This document shows, piece after piece, positions 31,579 through 44,346 of a DNA stretch of 64,000 nt; within the stretch, counting starts at the first letter, position 1; every line of letters starts with the position of its first letter. Made by a program: the position numbers and the translations under genes. The stretch comes from Triplophysa rosa (lineage: Eukaryota > Chordata > Actinopteri > Cypriniformes > Nemacheilidae): NCBI RefSeq assembly GCF_024868665.1, contig NC_079894.1, positions 12,246,888 to 12,310,887 on the forward strand, given 5' to 3'. Below the pieces are notes generated by a model. The model saw only the letters and a program-made list of their open reading frames with translations, had not been told where the DNA came from and ran no database searches.

Positions 31579-32949
31579 ACAAATACATACACATTGAACA
31601 ACAAGTAAAATGATGTTTGATCAAATAAAGAGGCTAAAGCTGAGCTTTGTAGAAAAAAACAAATGCTAAAAACAAATCAATTGCAATGATTATATCGGAA
31701 AACTCAGCAGCAACAATCGATCGCATCACAACCATATAAACATCAGAAAGCAGCAATAGCATGCACAACATATAATAATGAGATATAAAATGGTTCTGGA
31801 ATTAAATGTATTGCACAAACAGCATAAACTAAGATTGACAGCTGATCCTTACCAGTGCGCAACACAATTAACAGAATGTCAAGGAAACAACACATAAACA
31901 TTAGTTCCTAGGACAGACGCAGACGTCACATTCATTGAGAGGAATGAGTGAAGTGAAAGTTAACGAAGTAGACGCTTGACACTCTGTATTAAGCCGTGTA
32001 GAGTAGCGTGTTACAATACGTGTTAGCAAAAATGAAAACAAATAACTTCACTGCTACACATGAATGACGCGTGACGTCTGCATAGACACTTTACGGCCAC
32101 ACGTGATTTCCGTGACGTCTGCGTTACGTCAACGTCTCGTCTGCGTCTTGAATTCAATGCAATAAATAGCAGAATACAAAAACAGTTAAGACGTGGAGTG
32201 AGACGTTCAGTGAGACAAGTGTGTGCTGCAAAGTCATTTTTAGGACCCTTTGGAACGCCATACGTCGTGGCAACGAATATGGTCCGGTCCAGGTACGTCG
32301 TCACACCGTAACTGTGTTGGCTGGGTTTGAGTTATTTATTTATTTTGACTTTACTTACCTCCAATGGGACAGTCGAGAGGTTGTTGCGATCCATTATTTT
32401 GAATTCGCGCCTGTGGCGGGATGTTTGATCACAAACGGATCGGCGTATACCATCAAAGCACAGTGAGATCTTTTTTTCAACTGACTGCTCTATATGCTGT
32501 AGAGATGCTATTCTAATGCCGAATGCTTTTTGTCATAAGGCGATCGTTCTGCGCAGAGCCAGAAAAAGTTAAACACACATTCCAACGAAAGCGCCACATG
32601 CATTGACGCTGCGACACTGGGCCAACAGCGTCACAGTACTGTGGAGGGCGAGACTGCACAATAAACAGAGCAGCTGCAGTTTGTTTGGATGGAAAACACA
32701 ACAACGTTTACATTTTCAAAAGATTTCAGTGACTTAGGATACACTTATGGAATAAAAATGTTCAGTCTCCAATTAATATAATATCAATAGTAAGAAATAT
32801 AAAATAATTAAAAGCTTGCTAAAATGTTTCAAATTAACATTTAGCCTTTTCTAATCATGTGCATGATTTTAAAATGTGTGTTCATTTAGCAGGGTCCAAA
32901 AAACAAACTTTGGACTATTCTTAACCTCATAAAACATAAAAATGATCAG
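31579..32949. other. Region without recognised genes
   Basis: Unique-looking sequence. 32050-32150 is dense in ACGTC motifs (GACGTCTGCGTTACGTCAAC). An 81-codon frame at 32221-32466 resembles nothing I know. Confidence 0.5.
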
Positions 32950-33292
32950 AAACTAAAAATTTCATGCAGAATTTTTTGGGGTTCCTCTAGATACTGTCTT
33001 GTACAAGAGAGATTCTCCAGGAACCACTTACAAGTTTACAGATCTTACAAGAACCATTTTTTAGAATTTGAGTTCCTTCAATAACACATGAAAATGTGAC
33101 TCCAGAACTTCAGAACTGAATATGGGGTTATTCAAGAATTTTATAAGTTCCTGGAAGAACCAGAAAGATTATAGATGGTTCCACCAATAACCTTATTATG
33201 AGAAAAGGAGCTTTGAAGCTCTTAAAACACAGTTTAAGGTTCTTTGAGTACACAACAGGACATTTGAGGCACCTTCTATTTTTACAGTGTGA
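32950..33292. mobile_element. Fish MITE of the AGAACC/TTTTTACAGTG type
   Basis: Recurrent GGTTCCT, AAGAACC and TTCTTTGAG motifs in both orientations, ending CTATTTTTACAGTG. The left limit is not sharp. Confidence 0.55.
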
Positions 33293-33346
33293 GAATTGAA
33301 CTTGCAACCAACTCGGCTCTCTAACCATTAGGCCACAACTATCCTT
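33293..33346 (-). repeat. SINE head remnant
   Basis: Minus strand holds TGGCCTAATGGTTAGAGAGC and GTTCAATTC, a decayed tRNA-like head of the SINE seen at 31392-31578. The tail is missing. Confidence 0.6.
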
Positions 33347-33598
33347 GACCCAATGCATCAAATGTTGCCTAATAAGTGGACAAGAGTAATGATATGCAAC
33401 TGCTCAATAAATTGTTCTGCAATTAAAATACTTCACTATTAACATCCTTTAACTGTTGGAAATTTTAAGGTGTGAATACATCCAGTGATATTTGGAGATG
33501 TTTTAATAAACCTAATTGAAAGTATATATATACAGTATTCAATATAAACACAAAGTTTTACAATAGCAGCTTACATTATTTTATTTAAAGATTATTTA

Positions 33599-33950
33599 TG
33601 TCACGTCTGGAGAGACAGCGAGAGAGAGACCCAAAAGCAGGTGGAACTTAAATGTTTATTATGAGCAAAATGTCAAATAAGAGTCGCACTCGAGCCAAGC
33701 TCGGAAATAACGAAATGCAAGAGTAGTATGACAGGCTGGGGTCAGGCGATATGCGAACAGAGTCCAAAGGGGCAGCGCAAACTCAGAAGGTGGACAGGCA
33801 ATGGTCAACCGGGGTGCGAACTCTATCACAGGGGGACAAGGCAACTCGAAAACGGGCAGGCAGTAGCAAAAACCGAAGGGACAGTCCAAGGAGATCTGGC
33901 CGGTAATCACCAACCCGGATACGCCGGCACTTGACAGAAGACAAGGTTAG
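33599..33950 (-). mobile_element. LTR-like repeat end, minus strand
   Basis: Begins TGTCACGTCTGGAGAGACAG and has AATAAACAT on the minus strand (near 33655). On that strand it ends in CTTTTGGGTCTCTCTCTC...GTGACA, like other LTR ends in the window. The inner side is lost at about 33950, where Gypsy-like sequence starts. Confidence 0.5.
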
Positions 33951-34002
33951 TTCACAAAATCAACAAGATACTGTACCTCAGGGCAAGGCGAAGAGGAAGA
34001 CC

Positions 34003-34700
34003 GGTGCCCAGTCCGGTGCAGCCGGTGTCCAGTCCTGTGTCCATTCCTGTGTCCAGTCCTGTGTCCAGTCCGGTGCAGCCGGCGTCCCGTCCGGTGGTCC
34101 AGCCAGCGTCCAGTCCAGTGCAGCCGGCGTCCCAGCCGGTGCAGCAGGCGGCGTCAAGCCCTGCCCAGCCGGCCTTCCAGCCGGCGTCAAGCCCTGTCCA
34201 GCCGGCCTTCCAGCCGGCGTCAAGCCCTGTCCAGCCGGCGTCAAGCCCTGTCCAGCCGGCCTTCCAGCCGGCGTCAAGCCCTGTCCAGCCGGCCTTCCAG
34301 CCGGCGTCATGCCCTGTCCAGCCGGCCTTCCAGCCGGCGTCATGCCCTGTCCAGCCGCCTTCCAGCCGGCGTCAAGCCCTTCCAGCCGGCCTTCCAGCCG
34401 GCGTCAAGCCCTGTCCAGCCGGCCTTCCAGCCGGCGTCAAGCCCTGTCCAGCCGGCCTTCCACCGGCGCAGCCGTCCAGCGGTCAGCCCTGTCCAGCCGG
34501 CCTTCCAGCCGGCGTCAAGCCCTGTCCAGCCGGCCTTCCAGCCGGCGTCAAGCCCTGTCCAGCGCCTTCCAGCCGGCGTCAATGCCCTGTCCAGCCGGCT
34601 CAGCCCTGTCCAGCCGGCCTTCCAGCCGGCGTCAAGCCCTGTCCAGCCGGCCTTCCAGCCGGCGTCAAGCCCTTCCAGCCGCCTCGCTTCCAGCCGGCCT
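34003..34700 (+). repeat. 33-bp GC-rich tandem repeat (P/A/S-rich coding)
   Basis: The unit GCCGGCCTTCCAGCCGGCGT plus 13 bases is repeated about 18 times with deletions. The frame 34004-34801 stays open through the array (265 codons; AFQPASSPVQP repeats), ending NPQTALEPAGD. It is probably the proline-rich end of a Gypsy-type polyprotein that expanded, because the 3' part of such an element follows directly. Confidence 0.8.
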
Positions 34701-35165
34701 TCCAGCCGGTCCCAGCCTTGTCCCGCCGACGCTCAAGTCGGCGTCCCCCCAGACTTCCCCCACAGAATCCCCAGACCGCCCTCGAGCCAGCCGGGGATTA
34801 AACTGTCCCACCTTCCCAACCCCTTTGATTCCTCTATGGACTCTTTTTCCCCCACCCCCCTCCCATGTTTGTTGTTTTTGTTGTCACACCCTAGTCCCTT
34901 GGTTATTCTTGCTTGTCTGCCCCTGATTTTGTTTTCCACGTTTTGTCTGTTTTGGTCATTGTCTCAGTCTGTCTTGTCCCGTTAGTCTACCCCTTGGTGA
35001 GCACCTGGTGGTGCTCATTAAAGGGGGGGCTTCTGTCATGGCTCTGCCTCCTGTCATGGCTCTGCCTCTATTAGTCATGTTTTTCTTGGTCCTGTGGCAG
35101 AGCCATGACAAAGCCTTTGGTTATGTGTGGAGAGAAACATATTGTCCTTTTGACAATAATATACG
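34701..35165 (+). mobile_element. Gypsy-like element 3' end: tract, polypurine primer and LTR start
   Basis: After the proline-rich frame comes a T/C-rich stretch, then GGTGCTCATTAAAGGGGGGG (polypurine tract, 35013-35030) and TGTCATGGCTCTGCC (LTR start, 35035). The LTR shows GGAGAGAAACATATTG also seen at 29650. It breaks off near 35165, at the 21-bp array. Confidence 0.65.
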
Positions 35166-35195
35166 TTAAAATGGGAAAATATGCCGTTTACACAA

Positions 35196-35385
35196 GAAAA
35201 TTATTTCGTTTTAACGACATATTATCTCGTTAAAACGACATATTATCTCATTAAAACGACATATCTCGTTTTAACAACAAATTATCTCGTTAAAACGACA
35301 TATTATCTCGTTAAAATGACATATCTCGTTTTAATGACATATTATCACGTTAAAACAACTTATCTCGTTTTAACAACAAAAGATG
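35196..35385. repeat. 21-bp AT-rich minisatellite (CGTTAAAACGACATATTATC type)
   Basis: About nine units of 21 bp or 18 bp, alternating CGTTTTAACGACA and CGTTAAAACGACA starts. Unit length equals that of the array at 30397-30660 but the sequence differs. Confidence 0.9.
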
Positions 35386-37131
35386 GAACAAACAGACTAG
35401 CAACAACAGGCGCTGATGTCATATTTTAACAAACAACTTTTCCCATTGAAATGAACTACAAACAGCAGAATCCATTACCCTTGAAAAACTGCATCTGAAC
35501 AATTGCATTTCGTATTAGTATGCTCTGGCTTTACAACAAAAAGAAATGGCATTTAGCATACAGCAAACATGTTTTTGCTTGCAAAGCTGGTTGACCAAAC
35601 AGGTCTTGCTGGTAGAAGCTCGGTAGGACCATATTATACATTTGTATCTTAAGTCTTATATTAAGATCTCACAGGTTTAACATTCTCCAACTGCAATTTC
35701 CATGTTTACAAACAAGTAGGATGTTGTTGGAATATGACTGACAACCAGCATTTGGTCTTTTCAACAAAGCGGGCAGGTTGTGACAGAAAACATGAGTTAA
35801 ACAATTGTCCCAGTTGTATCTTGTAATTTGTGCGGGTGACCAGCTGATCTGTTCAGTACTTTGTGTTTGTGGGTTAAAAAAGCAGATGGGGGATTGTAGT
35901 CTATTCTCTCCCTCCACCACCCCCATAATCCTCTTCTGTGAGAGGTGATCTTTATGTGAGACAAGGCAATCCTTCTGCCATGAAGGACAGAGATAGTTGC
36001 CTAACTACATTTTACATTGAATCATTTAGCAGATGCTTGTTTAACTTAAAAATGTAAGGAAAACAAAAAAGCGAGCAATCAAGAGAGAATATTACAGCAA
36101 ATTACTGAACTGACTTTAAGTGCTGCTATATGTTATATGTGCTTGGGTTTCCTGAGGTTTTCAGACAAAAGGTAATCCAATACAAAAGTATTACATTATT
36201 TCAGTTTATGTTAACGAGACCATCCCCCAATCTTCTTTCATAAACACTTTTGATGTGGATCATTTTTTATCTATTTTCTTAGCTTTAAAAAACAAAATTA
36301 TTTTACAATGTTTCACAGTATACTTCAAATATCTTCATTGTTGTTATTTTTGTATCAATCTATCACGATAATTTACTAATTTCATTGTTAATATGAATGA
36401 AAATGCAATAAACTTAATATTTTCATAGCAATTATGAACTCAACTTAAATTTAAGAGCGCAATAATTAAACCTATTTTCATTTTTGGTAAGCTCATTTAC
36501 ACAGCATGACAACAAAGTTTAAGGTTTTTAATTTTAAATGAAAGTCACCACAAAATCAAAACTGACTATTCTTATTTTTATTGGAATATTGTAGTGTTTA
36601 TTATACTTTTTCATGTGCCCTCTTAAATAAAAAACGTTAACCTCCCCCGCTAAACAACATTTCTTCTCTGCATGACATAACGTCTTGGAGCAAGGGTGAA
36701 CTACTGTATATTGACTGTTCAATGGGCAGGCTTCCAACTAAACATTTATTTTTTAATGGATCTTTTCATGTTTAATCGTCAAACTTGATCCATTCAAGTT
36801 GGGACTACATGAATAATCTGTTATAATTGTTCAAATTTGGCAGAAAATTTTCAGTTTGTAGCTTTTTTTTGAGACTCCGTTAGGACAATTTTTATATTTT
36901 TTTAATTTTAGAAGAGTTTTTATATATTTGAGTATTGTAGTTACCATTGTTCAGAGATTGGTGCTTGTGGGAGGTTAAGTTTCAAATAGTAATTTATTTT
37001 CTTTATGTGATGAATAAGTAAAAAGATGAATGATAATAAATGAGTGCCTGTTATTTGATTTGAGAACTTTAATCAAAATCAAAATAAGTTCCACATAAAA
37101 ATCATGTAAACGATCTTTGCTGTAAAAACAT
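35386..37131. other. Region without recognised genes
   Basis: AT-rich. 36007-36045 (minus) has CATCTGCTAAATGATTCAAT, a piece of the SINE/LINE tail. No coding or RNA gene was recognised. Confidence 0.55.
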
Positions 37132-37330
37132 TAAAGGGATAGATCACCCAAAAAAGAAAATTCTGTCACCATTTACCATAATAGGACAAATTAAAATGGT
37201 AGTCAAGGGTGTCCCAGAACTGTTTGCTTTCCTAAATTCTTCAAAATATCTCATTATGTGTTCAACAGAACAAAAAAATCTATAGCCTACTGAAGATTTT
37301 TCTACTATTGTAGTGAATGATGTCCCAGAA
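37132..37330. mobile_element. Half of a palindromic cyprinid MITE
   Basis: AAAGGGATAGATCACCCAAA, then AAAATTCTGTCACCATTTAC; same family as 40814-41356. The opposite arm is not seen. Confidence 0.6.
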
Positions 37331-38232
37331 ATGAAAAATTATGAACAGCTGCGAGAAACTTCCTATTTTAATGAAACACCTCTGAAAAAAAATTGTTCCT
37401 CTACATGGGTACTTGCCCTTTAACTTGTTATTTAGTGCATATTCAGAAAGGAAGAATGGTTGTGTGTGCATAATTACATTAGGAAATTATTATATTATAA
37501 TTATATTAGGAAACAAACTTGTTTGTTTATGTTTAGAAAAGCATCACTGAAATGCACTATTACTACAGTTAATGGCAACTGCTTAAAATAAAATACTGAA
37601 ATAAAATGCCTAAAATTCAAGATAAAATTCTAAATTAGAATGAAAAGGGGCAAAGAAAACAGAGAAAGACATTTTGTCAAATGAAATCTTGTTTGACATG
37701 TCCTTGATAAATTCAGCAGTCATTTTATCTGTTCTTTGATACAGGTCCGGCAATAGACCATTAGCTGTTGGCTTGTGAACAACAGAAGAAAGTTTTAGTG
37801 CATCCTGCTGCCCTCAGCATTTCATACACTTCATGTTGAGCTGTTAGCTCGCACATTTTTGCTCCTCTCATCGTATCACCATTTATGTTTAGACAACAGA
37901 GCCCAATGGGCAGCCATCAGCTACCGGTCTACATCTGCCTAAATATAGTCAGCCCTAAAGCTTCTTAGTGGGAGAACCCTCTTATAAGTTCCTTTCCTTG
38001 AATAGACGCCGAGTATAGACCACACAAATATACTTAAGTGAAAATCCCTTGCAGGTATTTAATTCTAAATAAGTAATTACTAGGTTGTCAGTGTGTCTTG
38101 GTCCGCAGGTGCGTAAGTCTTAGTGGCTCATTCGTGCCTCGGCTTTGAAGAGAGTTGCACACACAAACGCACTGACCGCTGGCTGAGAAGCATCCATTTC
38201 TCAGGGACAAGTAACCCACCACAGCTGCCAAA
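37331..38232 (+). promoter_or_regulatory. Upstream region and 5' UTR of the grk7a-like gene
   Basis: No gene. The sequence just before the ATG (AGCTGCCAAAATG) is a good vertebrate start context. No certain TATA box or start site can be named; TATAAGTT at 37983 is a weak candidate. Confidence 0.35.
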
Positions 38233-38794
38233 ATGTGTGACATGGGGGGACTCGATAACTTGGTGGCCAACACGGCCTACCTGAAAGCCCAGGGGGGAGA
38301 TGACAAGGAGATGAAGAAACGTCGGTGAAGTCTGTCTCTTCCCAAGCCGGAGCAGTGCGCAGCACTCAGGACAAATCTAGAGAAGGACTTTGACTCCCTC
38401 TGCGAAAAACAGCCTGTAGGAAAGCGTTTCTTTCGCCAATACCTTGATCAAGGGGGATCTGAATGACTGGGAATTGTCGGAGGGCGCTGCCAGAGACAAG
38501 GCCCGTACACATATCATTAATACATTCTGCAAGGATGGATCCAAGAGCTTCCTCACCTACCTGACTGGAGATGTAGCAACCAAGTGCAAGGCAGTTACTG
38601 ACAAAGATTTTGAGGAGGTGATAGGACTGGTGAAGGATGCCACCAATGAGTTTCTCAAAGGCAAACCTTTTTCAGATTATCAGGAAAGTCAATTCTTTGA
38701 CAAGTTTCTGCAGTGGAAAGAATACGAGAAACAGCCCATCACTGAGAAATACTTCTATGAATTCAGGACACTTGGAAAGGGTGGATTTGGTGAG
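38233..38794 (+). pseudogene. grk7a: grk7a-like exon 1: N-terminus and RGS-homology region, disrupted
   Basis: Opens MCDMGGLDNLVANTAYLKAQ. The codon after KKRR is TGA (38326-38328), one transition away from CGA. The frame then reads SLSLPKPEQCAALR and FDSLCEKQP to FFRQYL; between 38437 and 38447 sequence is missing and the frame moves by one to DLNDWELSEGAARDKA. The remainder is open through the RGS-homology helices to GKGGFGE and the donor GTAGGT. Confidence 0.85.
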
Positions 38795-38798
38795 GTAG

Positions 38799-39311
<513 letters not shown>

Positions 39312-40813
39312 TAATCATCTTTATTCAAATAATCCAGAGAAAACAATGCAAGCTGTGCTACCATACCAAATTTCCATTAGAAAAAAAGAGCTGTACAAAG
39401 CAGAGCAGATGTGTAATTGCACAAAAATGAATTATAATTGGTGGTGATGAAAATGAATCATTTACATTTATTCAAAGCAAATCGTGAATGAAGAACATTA
39501 CATGATGTTAAAAATAAATCTTATGCATAAATGTCAAATTAGTTTAGCAAAAAAAAATATATATATAATTGAGCCAGCATATTCATTTTAGTTTTTAATA
39601 AACTAAGTCTAGTATAAATATGATTTAATGGTGATACATCAAGAAGCTGGTTAATAAAATGCCAAGAGTACATTTTTGCTAATTCCACTTTGGCTACATT
39701 AATATAAATATAACTTAGTTTGATTTATTTTGGACATTTTAGTCACAACATAATTCCTATAATCACATGTGTTCTATGCCATAGTTTTGATGAGTTTACT
39801 TTTATTCTAAAATGTTGAAATATTTTAAAATAATAAATTAAAGCTGCATTATATAACTTTTGGGTTGAGAATAAACAAAAATCTTGTTTAGCAAGTACTT
39901 CAGGGTCCAAATCCTTTATCTGATTGACACACTTACAGGGGCGGTCTGGAAGCAAAATCGGCCCTGGATTATTCGGCCCACATCGGCCCTCCACCATTTC
40001 TGTTGACAAGGGGGGAGGGGTGCTGTGGGGTGCTATTTGATGGCATCGGCCCGCCACCATTTCTGTCGACGGGGGGGTTGTTGTATGTAACGTGTCATTG
40101 CGTTACATACATACGTGTCCGAATCGCTAATGCCTTTGCGTTGCGTGCATTCGCGTTTAAAATACGTCCGTCTGTCCAGCCCAAGCGTCCATTCCAGCCC
40201 CATTGTAGCTTTAAAAATATGAATAAATCATAATATCAGAATCAATGCTTTCAGTCATTTTGTTAAGACATTTTGTTAAGTCATTTTGTAAATATCAGTT
40301 CCACTAGCCTTGACTAGCCATGGCTTGTTCATCTCTAACATGGTCATTTACAAGAATACTATAGTGTTTGCATTATATTCTGTCCCTGTTATGTAATGTC
40401 TTGGTGATCTTTGTTATTTTGAGCACAGCTACACCAATCGTGAGCAAACAGTCCTAAAAACAGCATAGTTATGTAAACACGCAAGGATCAATTAGCTGCA
40501 GTGTCCTCATCTGCACCTTTGGCTCAGTGTCTCTTTAAGCACTTCCATTGGTGGGCCGCAGATGATTGAGGTTAAGAGAAGACTGCACACATCCATTAAA
40601 GGCTGTCAGACATTATGTTGTAAGACTAAGAAAAAAGTTGTACTAACTCTATAAATATTGACATTTATATCACAGTGCAGCATTAGTGATGGTAAATGGA
40701 CCGGATGTTAATAGGATTGCGAAATTTCTCATAATAGCAAGCTCCAAACTTGTTTTCATGAACAAACAGAGATATGCAGAGCAACGTTTTGAAGCTGGTT
40801 ACAGCTTCTCAGT

Positions 40814-41356
40814 TAAAGGGATAGTTCAGCCAAAAGTGAAAATTCTGTCATCAATTACTCACCCTCAGATTGTTCCATACCTGTATACATTTCTTTGTTC
40901 TGCTGAACACAGGAAGATATTTCGAAGAATGTCAGTAACTGAATTCATCCCCCATTGACTCCCATAGTATTTATTTTCCCTACTATGGCAGTAAATGGGG
41001 GATGAGATCTGTTTGGTTACTGACATTCTACTAAATATCTTTCTTAATAACGGTTTGCCTCTCTATCGCCATCTCTTTTTGAACCATAAAATTGACTTGT
41101 GTTCAAATGAAGTTGAAGTCATCTTTATGCCATTCCAAACCTGTGACTTTCTTCTTCAGAACACAAAAGAAGATATTTTGAAGAACGCTGGTAACCAAAT
41201 AACATTGACCTCCATTGTATAGACATAAAACCACTGAGACATTTCTCAAAATATCTTCTTTTGTGTTCCACAGAAGAAAGAGTATACAGGTTTTAAATGA
41301 CATAAGGGTGAATAAATGATGACAAAATTTTCGTTTTTGGGTGAACTATTCCTACA
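40814..41356. mobile_element. Palindromic cyprinid MITE
   Basis: Left arm AAAGGGATAGTTCAGCCAAA with AAAATTCTGTCATCAATTAC; right arm inverted: ATGATGACAAAATTTTCG, then GGGTGAACTATTCCT. Internal half-copies repeat the AAATATCTTC/GAAGATATTT motif several times, so at least two elements are merged. Confidence 0.75.
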
Positions 41357-42309
41357 TGATAAATATTATAACAGTGGAAAGCCAATCCTAACCCTTCCAT
41401 GACTTCTGATGTATGATCAAATTTCAAAATGTAACAACGGCTCATGTGTTTACGTAAGCTTATCTATGCAGTGCCCTTCTTGAGTCCTCAATGCAGGTTG
41501 AAGCCCAAGCTGAACCACCAGGGGTTTGGTTGGCTTTACACTCCTGATCCTCTTAGGACGAATTACACAAATCTGTCTCTGATCAGACTGCCAAAGGCAG
41601 ATGTAAGCGCTAGATTTTGTACTGCACGAGTCTAGATATGATTAATAATGTGCTTACCACTATTTTTTTGCTGTCATTTACATTTGTCCATATCCTAAGC
41701 ACTTTTATTTGAGCCTTCTATTTTCCAACATTCAATTTTTTTTAAATGTAATACCACAACCATTCTAACTACAACCTCAAATAATTTAAATTTGACATTA
41801 GCAAAATTAAGACATTAACATAATGATGTGGCTATCATGCTAGCTTGGCTCATTACAGTGTGTTAGCCAAGCACAATGACTGTGCGTCCTCCTATGTAAT
41901 CATTACATTTTAGTTTGACTGAGCCTAACCCTGTCAATTCCCACATCTTCTCTGCATTTATTACACAGTACGCTTAAATTATCCATTTGAATTAACAGTG
42001 TCTAAGAATACAACAGTTTCCATATATACTGAGGTGGGTATTAGCTTCAGGGTTAAAAGAAGCGTATTTATGAAAGAATACCGGTGAAAACGCATGTCTG
42101 TATGCAAAGATCCACATGTCCAATGGAGCTGAAGAATGGCTATCTTTATATAAATAGCAAGTCAAGTTCATCACAGTGGATCGGCACATGACTTCTGACA
42201 GGTAGTAGCGGATTACCATTAAGCCTCTTCCATCTGGCAAAGAGAGGAGCTGAGCCAAGTGGAATAGATAGGGTAAGAATTGCATCAAGTAAACTACTTC
42301 AGATCTTGT

Positions 42310-42546
42310 AACCTTAAAGAGATAATTTGCACACCTTCATGTCATTCCAAACCTGCATGACTTGATATATTTCGAAAAACATTGGTAACCAAACAACATT
42401 GGACCCCATTGACTTCCATTGTTTGGAGACAAAACAACTGAGACGTTTCTCAGAATATCTTCTTTTGTATTTGCAGAAGAAAGAATGTTATGAGGGTGAG
42501 TAAATGATGCAAGAATTTTCATTTTGGGGTGAACTATCCCTGTAAT
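42310..42546. mobile_element. Palindromic cyprinid MITE, second copy
   Basis: Same family as 40814-41356: TCATGTCATTCCAAACCTGC at left, GAGGGTGAGTAAATGATGC and GGGTGAACTATCCCT at right, with GACTTCCATTG in the middle. Confidence 0.7.
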
Positions 42547-42706
42547 AAACATCTCTCACAAACATCAGATCTGTTCCTCAAAACCTTTCATACAATGGTG
42601 TGATGTTCAGTTTCATTGTGTTATCATTTAACTACCAATTCTCCCACCATAAATTATTCGTCAATTTGTTTAAGACTCATTCAGATCCCTTTTCCTCTGT
42701 TTACAG

Positions 42707-42987
42707 GCTGGAACCGGTGCATATATGGCACCTGAAATCCTGACTGAAATTCCGTACAGGACCTCAGTGGATTGGTGGGCTCTGGGCTGCAGTATCTATG
42801 AAATGGTGGCTGGCTACACCCCATTTAAAGGTCCCGATTCCAAGAAGGAGAAAGTGGAGAAGGAGGAGGTACAGAGGCGGATCATCAATGAGGAGCCCAA
42901 ATATGAGCACAAGAACTTTGATGCCCCCACAATAGACATCATCAAGCAGTTCCTCAAGAAGAAGGTGGACGAACGTCTTGGCTGCAA
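42707..42987 (+). pseudogene. grk7a: grk7a-like exon 3: activation segment and kinase C-lobe
   Basis: Starts AGTGAYMAPEIL after an acceptor TTTACAG, then SVDWWALGCSIYEMVAG, TPFKGPDSKKEKVEKEEV, and ends ERLGC plus two bases of the next codon (donor GTAAGT). The activation-loop string is GTGAYMAPE; my recollection of the family is GTNGYMAPE, so the Gly before Tyr seems changed to Ala, a possible further sign of relaxed selection. Open throughout. Confidence 0.9.
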
Positions 42988-43074
42988 GTAAGTATTTCTA
43001 TCCCTCTTAACCTCATGAAACCAATGTTGCCAAGGATCTTTCAACAATATGTATAACATTCACTGTTTTTGTAG

Positions 43075-43408
43075 GGGTGATGATCCCAGGAAGAACGAGT
43101 GGTTCAAGTCCATCAACTTTGCCCGTTTGGAGGCCGGCCTTATCGACCCACCCTGGGTACCCAAACCCAATGTTGTCTACGCAAAGGATACAAGTGACAT
43201 TGCAGAGTTCTCCGAAATCAAAGGTATTGAGTTTGATGCTAAGGATGATAAATTTTTCAAGGAGTTCAGCACAGGGGCTATACCTATCGCCTGGCAAAAG
43301 GAGATGATTGACACCGGACTCTTCGATGAGCTCAATGACCCCAACCGGAAAGAATCAGCCGGTGGCTCAGACGATGATAAGAAATCGGGTACCTGCACGC
43401 TTTTGTGA
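43075..43408 (+). pseudogene. grk7a: grk7a-like exon 4: AGC-type tail and prenylation box
   Basis: Acceptor GTTTTTGTAG; first base completes the Lys codon, then GDDPRKNEWFKSINFARLEA, GLIDPPWVPKPNVVYAKD and a serine/acidic tail that ends KSGTCTLL. C-T-L-L is a geranylgeranylation-type CAAX box, which separates GRK7 from other kinases of the family and from farnesylated GRK1. Open to TGA at 43406. Confidence 0.92.
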
Positions 43409-44346
43409 GAGAACAAGCCAGCTTGGAATTCAGCAGCATATGGAATTCCATTGAGTGACATCCCAAATATTATTGACATCGTGCTCTGTGTTGAAGAAGA
43501 GTTAAGCATGGCTGGAATAAGATGGTACGTTAGTCAACTTTAGGATAGAAGGTGTTTCTTATTGGTTCGGATGCAGAGCTGCAGGGTCTGAGAAACACCC
43601 AATATACCATCCATGATGTGCTTGAGCTTTGGACCACACAAGGATTTTCTGCATTTCCTTCATGTCTCATGAAGTAGTCAATATCCTATCCAACAGAGGG
43701 TGCAAGAAAAATGACCATTCCTTATTGAGAAGACTCTAGAAGAGTAGGCCTAAACAGACTTATTATGATGTATCCGTAGCAATTAAATGTACCATGAGTG
43801 TGTGATCAGAAGGCAGAGATCTCTGGAAATACAAAGTTGAGTCCTCAGTAAGGAGCGGCTTGTGTTCCAAACACTTCTCGCCTTGCCAAATCACAGTTTA
43901 TTTGTGGATTCGTTCAGGGTGTACAAAACCAGCACCTACACATACTCAGAGTTATTTTTATTCATGTAAATTAATTTAAATGTGTTCAACTGGGATATAG
44001 GGATAACTACAACCCTATAGTTATCTAAAAAAAACTAATTTAATTCTCTAGTGTTTAATATTTCCCTTTGTGAATGATTGGTATTACAATTCAGCAGACA
44101 TCTGTGTGCAGAGATTCTGTGTGGGTCTGCCTGACACAGGCATACAGATAAACCGCTACATATTAACAAATGTGTTTTTATGAAATTTGTGTAAGTGTTT
44201 GCCAGAGAGAAACTTGCAGTAACTCGTGGCCTCTATGACTGTGATCTTAAATGCTGATTTGATAGCAGGGCTGTTCTGATAATGTACTAGATTTTGTATA
44301 GGCTATGTATAAATATGTACATACAATATATATATGAAATAATAAA
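43409..44346 (+). promoter_or_regulatory. 3' UTR and polyadenylation signal of the grk7a-like gene
   Basis: About 930 bases of AT-rich sequence follow the stop codon. AATAAA at 44341-44346 is the first canonical signal. No other gene is seen in this stretch. Confidence 0.55.

Noticed and set aside
30397..35385. Possible CRISPR-like arrays (21-bp repeats)
   Set aside because: Units are contiguous with no unique spacers and the genome is vertebrate.
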